Source: Bacteroidia bacterium
GTDB lineage: Bacteria > Bacteroidota > Bacteroidia > JADZBD01
Reading direction: 5' to 3'
Assembly (NCBI GenBank): GCA_020054095.1
Contig: JAGVMA010000026.1
Location: forward strand, 1 to 33,059
DNA length: 33,059 nt
The position numbers were made by a program, and so were the translations under genes. Shown piece by piece: positions 18,544 through 26,414 of the stretch. Each line of letters begins with the position of its first letter. Within the stretch, counting starts at the first letter, position 1. The notes beneath the pieces are model-generated. The model ran no database searches. It was not told the origin of the DNA and was given only the letters and a program-made list of their open reading frames with translations.

Positions 18544-19731
18544 ATGAAAAAACAATTTCTAATTCTATTAATTCTATCGCCATTTTTGAGTTTCGGGCAA
18601 ACTTTTATTGCGCTTGACAGTTCAATTGCCTCTGCTCTCAGAACACACCCTCAATTTCAGCTTTCACAACAGGAAGTGGAGCAGCAAAAGACATTAAAGA
18701 AAGGAAGTTTTAATATAGAAAATCCAAGCGTTGGAGTTGAAGCACCTTACGGAAAGAAATTCGAAATCGGTATCCAACAGAATTTTCAAAATCCGCTCGT
18801 CTATTTTCAGCAGTCGAAAGTTGGGAAGCAAAACGTTTATCTTGCAGAAAAAGGATTATCTCTCACCAAATCACAATTAATCACGGAGGTAAGAACTGCG
18901 TACCTAAATTTGCAGTTTGCCGAAACAAAGGCAAAACAACTTTTCTACCAGGACAGCATTTTCAACAATCTCTATATCGCTTCTGAAAAGCGGTTTAATG
19001 CAGGCGAAGCGGACTTGCTTGAAAAAATAAGTGCCGAAGCAAAATCAAAAGAAGTTCATAATTTATATATACAGGCAAGGGCAGATTTGCTGAACTCGCA
19101 ACTGCAATTACAAATTTTGACCGGAGTTACCGCAAAAGATATTGTTACCAATCAGGTATTGGAAAAATCAAACGCAAATTTCTCCGCTTTGCTTTTTGGC
19201 GATACTTCTGTTTTCAAAACCAATCCGTTTATTCAGTATTATCAGCAAAATATTTTAGTTAACAAGCAAAATTTACGATTGCAGAAAACAAAACTCCTCC
19301 CCGGTCTTTCAATCGGCTATCTCAATCAAGTGGGATCGGAACAGCCGCAAAACTTCCGATTTCGATATGGCGTTACTATTCCGTTATGGTTCTGGACATA
19401 CAACTCGCAAATCAAGGCGGCAAGCTATCAATATAAAATGGCAAACTCGCAATATGCCATTGCACAAAAAAATATTAATAGCGGATACCAGCAAGCCCTT
19501 GCGGATTATAAAAAATATTTTGAGAGTTTAAATTATTATGAAACAACAGGGCTGAAACAAGCCGATGCGATTATCAGCACTGCAATGCGATCATTTGAAT
19601 CAGGTAATATCAGTTACATCATTTATATGCAGAGTTTAAACCAGGCATTTGAAATAAAACTTTCCTACCTGGAAACGGTAAAAAACTATAATCAGTCCAT
19701 CATACAAATTAATTATTTTAACGGTCAATAA
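18544..19731 (+). CDS. TolC/CusC-type outer membrane efflux protein
   Basis: A 395-residue protein. The signal peptide MKKQFLILLILSPFLSFGQ is followed by two outer-membrane-efflux repeats rich in long amphipathic helices: SSIASALRTHPQFQLSQQEV early, LVTEVRTAYLNLQF-like helix (here LITEVRTAYLNLQFAETKAK), then PGLSIGYLNQVG and a second helical pair. It should form the trimeric channel of the tripartite metal exporter with the adaptor at 20231 and the pump at 29181. The start at 18544 (second of two adjacent ATGs) gives a clean signal peptide; the frame is open further upstream. The next gene begins two bases after the stop. Confidence 0.85.
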   Translation: MKKQFLILLILSPFLSFGQTFIALDSSIASALRTHPQFQLSQQEVEQQKTLKKGSFNIENPSVGVEAPYGKKFEIGIQQNFQNPLVYFQQSKVGKQNVYLAEKGLSLTKSQLITEVRTAYLNLQFAETKAKQLFYQDSIFNNLYIASEKRFNAGEADLLEKISAEAKSKEVHNLYIQARADLLNSQLQLQILTGVTAKDIVTNQVLEKSNANFSALLFGDTSVFKTNPFIQYYQQNILVNKQNLRLQKTKLLPGLSIGYLNQVGSEQPQNFRFRYGVTIPLWFWTYNSQIKAASYQYKMANSQYAIAQKNINSGYQQALADYKKYFESLNYYETTGLKQADAIISTAMRSFESGNISYIIYMQSLNQAFEIKLSYLETVKNYNQSIIQINYFNGQ

Positions 19732-19732
19732 A

Positions 19733-19855
19733 ATGAAGGAATGTTGCCAACAAAATAACCGGCCCTCTAAAATGAGAAAAACAATAAATTTTATTGTTTT
19801 GGCAGTAGTGGCTGTAATCATTCTGTTTGCTGCTTATCAATCAATAAAATTCTAA
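19733..19855 (+). CDS. 40-residue Cys-Cys membrane protein of metal efflux operons
   Basis: This small gene reads MKECCQQNNRPSKMRKTINF, then a hydrophobic helix IVLAVVAVIILFAAY and a short tail. It begins two bases after the TolC-like stop and ends five bases before the next ATG, so it fits tightly into the operon. Tiny proteins starting MKECC with one membrane helix recur, as I recall, between TolC-like and adaptor genes of Bacteroidetes metal operons. The Cys pair would lie on the cytoplasmic side (positively charged flank KMRK). The function is unknown; a metal-relay or pump-accessory role is possible. Confidence 0.65.
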   Translation: MKECCQQNNRPSKMRKTINFIVLAVVAVIILFAAYQSIKF

Positions 19856-19860
19856 AAACC

Positions 19861-20169
19861 ATGAAAAAATATTTCTTTCTTTTTGCAACCTATCTGGTGT
19901 TTGGCGTCACGGGCTGCCAAATGTATTATGTGGCTTATTCTGACCAAAACGGTTACAGATATCAGACCAAGTATGTTTCAGAGTCGCATAATTATACCCA
20001 AAGCAGCATTACTGTTAAGATGATTGACCGCGCCAAAAACGAATTGGCGTGGATAGCGATTGCACAGGCGGATATTTATGGCGACAACAGAACTGCAAAT
20101 GATATTCATCCGGCCATGCATCAAATGCTTAAATATTTTCCGATAAAAAAAATTGTTTCAAAGAAGTAA
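19861..20169 (+). CDS. Short DUF4136-like lipoprotein
   Basis: A 102-residue protein with a lipoprotein signal (FLFATYLVFGVTGC, Cys19). The C-terminal half (SSITVKMIDRAKNELAWIAI, then NDIHPAMHQMLKYFPIKK) follows the end of DUF4136 lipoproteins: a strand with an I-D-x-x-x-N-x-L-x-W motif, then a helix ending in F/Y-P. Normal DUF4136 proteins are about 170-200 residues, so about half of the domain is absent, perhaps by internal deletion. It sits inside the metal operon, but no metal ligand motif is visible. The identification is by motif only. Confidence 0.5.
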   Translation: MKKYFFLFATYLVFGVTGCQMYYVAYSDQNGYRYQTKYVSESHNYTQSSITVKMIDRAKNELAWIAIAQADIYGDNRTANDIHPAMHQMLKYFPIKKIVSKK

Positions 20170-20230
20170 ATCTGTAAAAAAGAAAAATAAAAAACAAAGA
20201 CAAAAAGTAGAACGAATAAAAACCAACACC

Positions 20231-21913
20231 ATGAAGAAAATAATTTTAATCCTTTGCTTGCTCCTGTCGGCTAACAGCCAGTTTCTTTTCGCTCACGGTG
20301 GCGAAGACCACGGGGAAAAGAAACCTGAAAAAATAACCGGGAAAAATTATTTCACAGTCACCAGTGTTTCCGATGTTTTTGAAATGGTGTTTCGCTACGA
20401 ACCTATTGAAGCCGGGCAAGAAATAAAAATGAAACTCTTTGTTTCTGATTTCTCCACCAACAAAGCCATTGACAGCGCAAAAATTGAAATCACTTGTCCG
20501 GATGACGACAAGCTTAAATTCATCGTGAAGCAAACAGATAAGGGAATATACACTATTGAAGGTAAATTTACAGAAAACAAAAAATACACGCTCATAGCAA
20601 ACATTTCATCTGGAGAGAATATAGATTTATTGACACTGGAAGGAATTGAGGTAGGAAAAAAGCTTTCGTTGGCAGAGGAAGATCATCCCCAAGCCTCCTT
20701 TGATTGGAAACTCCTCCTATACATCTCGTTCTCCTTCTTTGTAGGTATTCTGCTCACATTTTTCATTTTCAGAAAAAAACAATTCTCTAAACAAACAATG
20801 AGCATAGTTTTAATACTGCTCACCATTTCAACTTCCCTCAATTCACCCACAATTGCTTTCGCTCACGGTGGTGAGGACCACGGAGACGACAAGAAAAAAA
20901 CAAACGTTTCAATGTCTGATGAATTTGAAGTGCCGAAAGAAACACAATTTCTTTTTGATGTTCGGACCGCTTTTTCAAATTATTCCCAGTACAACAGCAT
21001 TTTAAAACTTTACGGAAAAGTAATGCCGGCAGTGAACGGCTCTGCACAAATCATCGCACCGCAAAACGGTTCCATCATTTCGCTGAATGTGGGTATTGGA
21101 GAAAAAGTGGGGAAAGGACAAATACTGGCGGTGGTAGAGCAAAATCTAAGCACATCCGAGCAGGTGCAGCTCTCCACTGAAAAAAGCAATGCCGATGCCG
21201 AATATGAAAACGCAAAAAAGGAATACGAGCGGCTCAAATCCATTCAAGACATCGTTGCGAAAAAGGACTTTCAGCAATCAGAAATCCGTTTCAATACCGC
21301 AGAAGCAAACAAAAAAATATTTGACAACCTTTCATCAGGCAGCAGCAAGTTGTATGTAATCAAATCTCCAATTGAAGGAGTGGTGGACAATTTTAATCTC
21401 TCTATCGGTCAGCAGGTAGAACAAGGTCAGGCAATGTTCAATGTTTATGACACACGTAAAGTAAAAGTAGAAGCTCAGATATACAATAAGGACTTGAGCA
21501 AAATTACCGAAGAATTAAATTTTTCGGTAGAGCGTGTTCAGGAAAACCATAAGTCTAAATCCGCAAAACTAATTACAATAAGCAATGCGGTGAACCCCAC
21601 TAATCAGTCATCGCAAATCATTCTGGAAATTGAAAACGAAGATGGCGACTTCAAACCGGGGCAATTCGTAAATGTAAATGTGCTTGCAAAAACAGAACAA
21701 AAGGAATTAATAGTTGCCACTTCCGCCATCAGTGAAATTAACGGCATGTCCGTTGTCTTTGTGCACACAACTCCCGAAATATTCAAGGTGAAATATGTTC
21801 TGACAGGAGAAAGCAACAGCGAGAATACAGTTATACTAAAGGGGCTGGATGAAAATGAGCGCGTAGCGGCCATTGGAACTTACCAAATGAAATCAATTTA
21901 TCTAAATCAATAA
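20231..21913 (+). CDS. RND efflux periplasmic adaptor (CusB type) with an extra His-tagged N-terminal module
   Basis: A 560-residue protein of two parts. Part one (1-195): a signal peptide ending in AHGGEDHGEKK, a beta-sandwich region (YFTVTSVSDVFEMVFRYEPI to about residue 150) resembling FixH-like or CusB N-terminal extensions, then a membrane helix (LLLYISFSFFVGILLTFFIF). Part two (196-560): a second hydrophobic segment followed by a second AHGGEDHGDDKKK, then a membrane-fusion protein core. The core shows a barrel-sandwich lipoyl half (IIAPQNGSIISLNVGIGEKV), a coiled-coil hairpin (about 320-370), the second lipoyl half (IKSPIEGVVDNFNLSIGQQV) and a beta-barrel. It should bridge the channel at 18544 and the pump at 29181. 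Confidence 0.85.
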   Translation: MKKIILILCLLLSANSQFLFAHGGEDHGEKKPEKITGKNYFTVTSVSDVFEMVFRYEPIEAGQEIKMKLFVSDFSTNKAIDSAKIEITCPDDDKLKFIVKQTDKGIYTIEGKFTENKKYTLIANISSGENIDLLTLEGIEVGKKLSLAEEDHPQASFDWKLLLYISFSFFVGILLTFFIFRKKQFSKQTMSIVLILLTISTSLNSPTIAFAHGGEDHGDDKKKTNVSMSDEFEVPKETQFLFDVRTAFSNYSQYNSILKLYGKVMPAVNGSAQIIAPQNGSIISLNVGIGEKVGKGQILAVVEQNLSTSEQVQLSTEKSNADAEYENAKKEYERLKSIQDIVAKKDFQQSEIRFNTAEANKKIFDNLSSGSSKLYVIKSPIEGVVDNFNLSIGQQVEQGQAMFNVYDTRKVKVEAQIYNKDLSKITEELNFSVERVQENHKSKSAKLITISNAVNPTNQSSQIILEIENEDGDFKPGQFVNVNVLAKTEQKELIVATSAISEINGMSVVFVHTTPEIFKVKYVLTGESNSENTVILKGLDENERVAAIGTYQMKSIYLNQ

Positions 21914-21916
21914 ATG

Positions 21917-21960
21917 TTTAACAATTAAAATCAAATCAAAATGAAAAACCTAAAATCAAT
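21917..21960 (+). repeat. Leader/start direct repeat, copy 2
   Basis: Counterpart of 17177-17221. The leader bases and the first codons (MKNLKS) are nearly the same in the two metal-binding-domain genes, although the rest of each gene differs. Confidence 0.75.
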
Positions 21961-22162
21961 TTTATTCCTTTTCGCTAGCGTTCTGCTGTTCGCCTGCGGA
22001 AACAGTGGTGCCGACAAAAAATTAGGCGCCAATCATCCCCAAGCAGATTATATTTGCCCGATGGATACAGATGTTGTTAGCGACAGTCCTGGCAAATGCA
22101 CAAAATGTGGAATGGACTTAGTAGAAAACCCCAATCACCACCATGATGGAGAGGGACACTAA
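21941..22162 (+). CDS. Small heavy-metal-binding-domain lipoprotein
   Basis: A 73-residue lipoprotein. The signal ends in SVLLFACG (Cys19). The whole mature protein is one heavy-metal-binding domain, YICPMDTDVVSDSPGKC then TKCGMDL, with Cys-Pro-Met and Cys-x-x-Cys-Gly-Met, followed by a His tail (NHHHDGEGH). Similar domains are often fused to CusB-type adaptors or P-type ATPases; here it is free. It lies 27 nt after the adaptor stop. It probably hands metal to the adaptor in the periplasm. It is the last gene of the metal block before the inverted-repeat element. Confidence 0.85.
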   Translation: MKNLKSILFLFASVLLFACGNSGADKKLGANHPQADYICPMDTDVVSDSPGKCTKCGMDLVENPNHHHDGEGH

Positions 22163-22182
22163 TTAACATGAAATTGTAATAA

Positions 22183-22305
22183 GAGCATCTCTAAAAATTA
22201 ATGACCGAAATGGGAAACACACTACAGAGAACATTAAGAATCACAGAAAACTCTCCTTTCAACTCTATGCCCTCGGTAGTGAATGTTAAGTATTTAGAGA
22301 TGCTC
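22183..22305. mobile_element. MITE-like element bounded by 13-bp perfect inverted repeats
   Basis: GAGCATCTCTAAA (22183-22195) and TTTAGAGATGCTC (22293-22305) are exact inverted repeats enclosing 97 non-coding bases. IS5-type elements can begin with similar GAGC ends, so this may be a miniature derivative. No exact target-site duplication is visible (left flank TAATAA, right flank ATTATC). It fills most of the gap between the metal-binding lipoprotein and the M43 protease gene. Its right arm lies in the promoter region of the protease. A stable hairpin acting as terminator is an alternative. Confidence 0.5.
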
Positions 22306-22326
22306 ATTATCTAAAACAAGCCAAAT

Positions 22327-24378
22327 ATGAAAAAAAACATCATTACATTTATTATTACCTGTTCGGTATTTTACCTAAATGCTCAGACTAATTCAACAGA
22401 ACCCTGCGGGTTTGATGAGTACATCCGACAGCATAAAAAAACTGCCGATGAATTTGAAAAGCAAATTCAAAAATTTTTATCCGATCAAAAAAACATTCTG
22501 CAGCAGAATGTACAATCAAATAATATAAAAACAATTCCCGTGGTTGTGCATGTAATTCATAACAACGGAACTGAAAACATTTCGGATGCTCAAATCCTAA
22601 GTCAGATACAGATATTAAATGAGGATTACAGAAAAATTCCTTCTTCGAACGGAGACGGAAACGGTGTGGATACAGAAGTACAATTCTGCCTCGCCAAAAT
22701 TTCACCCAATGGAGAATGTACAGATGGTATCGTGCGGGTGCAATCCACACTCACAATTCATCAAACCATTCAGCGCGCACAACTGATGGCATTAAGCCAT
22801 TGGGACCCCAACCGTTACCTGAATTTGTATGTGGTGAAAAGTATCAATGGAAGTGGTATTCTTGGCTACGCTTCTTTTCCGGGTGGTCCGCCAACAGAGG
22901 ACGGATTTGTATGCGTTCATAACTATTTTGGAAACACCGGAACTGCATCGGCTTCCTTTGGCAGAACCGCCACGCACGAGTGCGGGCATTGGTTCGGGTT
23001 GTATCACACCTTTAATAATGGATGCGGAACAGATACCTGCACAGATGGCGATTATGTTTGCGATACACCTCCCGTTGTAAATCCCAATTTTGGGTGCCCG
23101 ACAATAAATTCCTGTACAAATGATTTTCCCGATGTGAACGACCAAAATGAAAATTACATGGATTATACCAATGATGCCTGCAAAAGCATGTTCACCGCAG
23201 GGCAGAAAGGAAGAACGCAAGCAACACTAAACACGGTGCGCACAAATATTTGGCAGGCAGCAAATGTAACAACAACAGGGTGCGATAGCGGTTATGTTTC
23301 ACCGCCTTGCCCTGCTGTTGCTGATTTTACCACAAGCAATCAAACCATTTGTGTGGGAAACTCTATTCTCTTCACCAATCGCTCGCTAAACAATTGCACT
23401 TCCTACCAGTGGTATTTTCAGGGAGGAACCCCTGCAACTTCCACTGCCGTTAATCCAACCGTTACTTACAGCACGGTGGGGACTTACAATGTTTCGCTGG
23501 TAGCAACAAACATCAACGGAACAGACAGCGTAACTTTTGCGAATTATATTACTGTTATTATTCCGCCAATTGGTCAGGCATTGCCCTACGCAGAAGGATT
23601 TGAGACAAGCATTTTTCCGCCCAATGGAATTACGATTGACAACCCAGATGGAGGAATAACTTGGGTGAGAGACACCGTAGCCGTTCAGTACGGAGGATTT
23701 GGTTCGGCAAGAATTAACAACCTCATCAATACAAATTATGGGCAGGCTGATGCTATGATTCTCCCCAACTTTGATTTGACTTCATATACCGGAACTCCAT
23801 ACATCAGTTTCCGATGGGCGTATGCAAAATCAGATGTAAATTATTCCGATGAACTTGCTGTGCAGATTTCTACGGACTGCGGTGTGAACTTCACCCAGAT
23901 TTTTTACCGCACAGGAACTGCCATGACAACAGGCGCAACTCAAACTACCCCTTACATCCCCGACAGCAATACCGTTTGGAAACTCTGCAATGTAAGCTTG
24001 GCAAGTTATGCTTCATCCGACCATGCGATTATTAAAATCATAAATGTTACCGATGGCGGAAATAGTCTTTACATAGACAACATTAATATTGGAGCAAGTG
24101 CAACGGTTGGAGTAGAAGAAAATTTGCTTGACGAAAATGCTGTCTCTGTCTTTCCAAATCCAGCAAACAATCAATTTCAGTTAACCGTAAACTCTAATGA
24201 GCTTGCAACTGGTAAAACGGAAATTACAATTTATGATGTGATTGGAAATAGTATTCATCAGGAAAAAATTAAATCATTTACACAAACAATAGATGTTTCA
24301 GGCTATGCTGACGGAGTGTACTTTCTGAAAATTCAGATTGGAAATTCATTTGTAACTAAAAAACTAATCATTCAATGA
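22327..24378 (+). CDS. Secreted M43 (pappalysin-type) zinc metalloprotease with PKD and T9SS sorting domain
   Basis: A 683-residue secreted protease. A signal peptide (MKKNIITFIITCSVFYLNAQ) is followed by a propeptide-like region, then the catalytic domain. The extended zinc motif HECGHWFGLYH lies at residues 217-227, with Met-turn NYMDY downstream, as in M43 enzymes. A PKD domain (about 340-420, containing FTNRSLNNCTSYQWYFQGG and TYNVSLVATN) and a jelly-roll-like domain follow. The C-terminal about 80 residues are a type A T9SS sorting domain (VFPNPANNQF, then DGVYFLKIQIG and KLIIQ). It is likely exported through the T9SS and attached at the surface or released. Its stop overlaps the next start (ATGA). 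Confidence 0.9.
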   Translation: MKKNIITFIITCSVFYLNAQTNSTEPCGFDEYIRQHKKTADEFEKQIQKFLSDQKNILQQNVQSNNIKTIPVVVHVIHNNGTENISDAQILSQIQILNEDYRKIPSSNGDGNGVDTEVQFCLAKISPNGECTDGIVRVQSTLTIHQTIQRAQLMALSHWDPNRYLNLYVVKSINGSGILGYASFPGGPPTEDGFVCVHNYFGNTGTASASFGRTATHECGHWFGLYHTFNNGCGTDTCTDGDYVCDTPPVVNPNFGCPTINSCTNDFPDVNDQNENYMDYTNDACKSMFTAGQKGRTQATLNTVRTNIWQAANVTTTGCDSGYVSPPCPAVADFTTSNQTICVGNSILFTNRSLNNCTSYQWYFQGGTPATSTAVNPTVTYSTVGTYNVSLVATNINGTDSVTFANYITVIIPPIGQALPYAEGFETSIFPPNGITIDNPDGGITWVRDTVAVQYGGFGSARINNLINTNYGQADAMILPNFDLTSYTGTPYISFRWAYAKSDVNYSDELAVQISTDCGVNFTQIFYRTGTAMTTGATQTTPYIPDSNTVWKLCNVSLASYASSDHAIIKIINVTDGGNSLYIDNINIGASATVGVEENLLDENAVSVFPNPANNQFQLTVNSNELATGKTEITIYDVIGNSIHQEKIKSFTQTIDVSGYADGVYFLKIQIGNSFVTKKLIIQ

Positions 24379-24815
24379 AAGCAACCCTAATACTTCTGTC
24401 CTCTCTTTTTATTTCTCATTACGCCCTTTCACAAAAAGACACTGTTGAAATAAAAAAAGTAATGAGCGCTTATAGTAAGGCGATTGAGAAACTTGACACA
24501 AAAGGCATGGACACACTATTTACGCAAGATGCGCAAGTTATTGAATCAGGCAGTGTGGAAGGAACTTTTTTGCATTACCTTGAGCATCACCTCGCGCCCG
24601 AACTGATAGAGTTTTCCTCTTTCACTTTCTCAGATTACAACATATCCATTACGGTTGATTTACCTTACGCGTTTGTTACGGAAACCTACCAGTACACGAT
24701 TATAGTGAAAGAAGGAAATAAGGAAGTGAAGCGTAAGGGAGTTGCTACATCTGTTCTAAAAAAAGAAAATGGAAAATGGAAAATCATAAACACACACACC
24801 TCATCCAGAAGATAA
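24375..24815 (+). CDS. Secreted NTF2-like (SnoaL/DUF4440) protein
   Basis: A 146-residue protein with a signal peptide (MKATLILLSSLFISHYALSQ). The mature part has the NTF2 fold pattern: helix with VMSAYSKAIEKLDTKGMDTL, then FTQDAQVIESG, beta strands including YAFVTETYQYTIIV, and the closing KKENGKWKIINTHTSSR. This is the DUF4440/SnoaL_3 signature, where the final W-K-I-x-x-x-H-x-S strand is standard. No enzymatic residues can be assigned. The ATGA overlap with the protease gene suggests co-translation. The CotH-like gene starts two bases after its stop. Confidence 0.8.
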   Translation: MKATLILLSSLFISHYALSQKDTVEIKKVMSAYSKAIEKLDTKGMDTLFTQDAQVIESGSVEGTFLHYLEHHLAPELIEFSSFTFSDYNISITVDLPYAFVTETYQYTIIVKEGNKEVKRKGVATSVLKKENGKWKIINTHTSSRR

Positions 24816-24817
24816 AA

Positions 24818-26386
24818 ATGAAAACATTTATGCCAACCCTCTCTTTGCTTCTGATAATCGGAGGCAATCTTTCTGCTCAATCTACAGCAGGCGACAGTTT
24901 GTTCAACACCTTGCAGGTGCATAACATCTATATAAATTTTTCACAGGGAAATTACTGGGCATTGCTACAGAACAATAAAGCCTATGACGATGCCAATGAT
25001 TCCTCCACCTACATTCCCGCTCAAGTGATTATTGACGGCACAACGATTGATTCAGTGGGTATTCAGTTCAAAGGAAATTCATCTTACTATAATTATCCAT
25101 CAAACAAAAAGCCATTCACTCTTTCTTTCAATGAATATCTCCCAGGCCAGAAGTACAACGGGCTGAAAAATATTAATCTTAATAATCTTTATCAGGACCC
25201 CTCTTTCATGCGTGAAAAAATGTTTTTGGATTTCTGTCAGCAGAAAGCTATTTATGCACCCCGCGCAAATTACACGAGGTTATATATAAATGGAAATTAC
25301 TGGGGGCTTTATATTATGGTTGAGCGCATAACCAAAACATTTTTGAAAGACCGTTTTGGAGATAATGACGACAATCTATGGAAGGGAGACAATGGCACGA
25401 GCGCATGCGCAAATTTAAAGTATTATGGAACTATGAGTTCTTATTATAACTGCTATGAATTAAAGACGAATGAACCGGCAAACGATTGGAGCAAACTTGT
25501 CAACCTCACATATCAGATCAATATGACCACCAATGCACAGTTCAGAGATTCGGTGGAAGCGGTGATGAATACAAATTCATTCATCAGGGCGTGGGCCGGA
25601 TATAATCTCTTTGTAGATTTTGATTCTTATCCGTACCGCTTCATTCACAACTATTACATTTACCATGATTCAATAACCAATAAATTCCAATGGATTGTTT
25701 GGGATGTGAGCACCGCTTTCGGAATGGACGTTCCCATGACCATTCCGCAAATAGAAAACATCAGCGTACTTTACATTACCCCGAATGCAACTGACCGTCC
25801 GCTCTGCAACCGAATGCTTGCCGACAGCATTTATAAAGACACCTATTTGCAAACTATTTGCTCATTTGCGAACAACGATTTTCTCTCTACGGTTCTCAAC
25901 CCCAAAATTGACAGTATCTACAACCTGATTAAAAATGATGTCTATGCCGACCCGCTTAAAATGTACAGCAATCAAAACTTTGATGACAACATCAACATTG
26001 ATATTAATGTAAGTGGAATTGATTACGCAGGTTTGAAATCTTTCATCTCCAACAGAAGCGCAAGCGTGCTTACCGAATTAAATACGCTCGGCTACACCAA
26101 TTGTCCTGCGATTTGGACTGGAGTGACTGATCAAAATAATCTCACTAAAACAGACTTTAATATTTACCCGAACCCAGCAAGTGAAGCATTTACGGTTAGC
26201 TACAATTTCGATATAACTGCGCAGGTTATTTTCTCTCTTTACGATGTGTTCGGAAGAAAAGTCAGCGAACATAAAATTAATTCAGGGCAAAGCATTGGCA
26301 TACAAAATGTGAACAGCGGTATTTATTTTTACAAAGCGACTATTGAAGAAGAAATTATTTCAACCGGAAAACTTATTGTGCAATAA
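24818..26386 (+). CDS. CotH-kinase-family secreted protein with T9SS sorting domain
   Basis: A 522-residue protein. After the signal peptide (LSLLLIIGGNLSAQ) comes the CotH domain: GIQFKGNSSYYNYPSNKKPF, then SFMREKMFLDFC, APRANYTRLYINGNYWGLYI, the nucleotide-binding region LWKGDN, and FQWIVWDVSTAFGMD, which corresponds to the family's conserved W-D-x-x-x-x-F-G segment. Family members in Bacillus phosphorylate spore-coat proteins; activity here is inferred. The last 75 or so residues form a T9SS sorting domain (IYPNPASEAF, then NSGIYFYKATIEEE and KLIVQ). The ATG at 24818 gives the signal peptide. It lies two bases after the NTF2-like gene, so the two are surely co-transcribed. Confidence 0.85.
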   Translation: MKTFMPTLSLLLIIGGNLSAQSTAGDSLFNTLQVHNIYINFSQGNYWALLQNNKAYDDANDSSTYIPAQVIIDGTTIDSVGIQFKGNSSYYNYPSNKKPFTLSFNEYLPGQKYNGLKNINLNNLYQDPSFMREKMFLDFCQQKAIYAPRANYTRLYINGNYWGLYIMVERITKTFLKDRFGDNDDNLWKGDNGTSACANLKYYGTMSSYYNCYELKTNEPANDWSKLVNLTYQINMTTNAQFRDSVEAVMNTNSFIRAWAGYNLFVDFDSYPYRFIHNYYIYHDSITNKFQWIVWDVSTAFGMDVPMTIPQIENISVLYITPNATDRPLCNRMLADSIYKDTYLQTICSFANNDFLSTVLNPKIDSIYNLIKNDVYADPLKMYSNQNFDDNINIDINVSGIDYAGLKSFISNRSASVLTELNTLGYTNCPAIWTGVTDQNNLTKTDFNIYPNPASEAFTVSYNFDITAQVIFSLYDVFGRKVSEHKINSGQSIGIQNVNSGIYFYKATIEEEIISTGKLIVQ

Positions 26387-26414
26387 TGAACTCGCCACAC
26401 TATATTCCACTCGC

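Noticed and set aside
22306-22310. Target-site duplication of the MITE-like element
   Set aside because: The flanks (TAATAA and ATTATC) are complementary-looking but not direct repeats, so no duplication is claimed.
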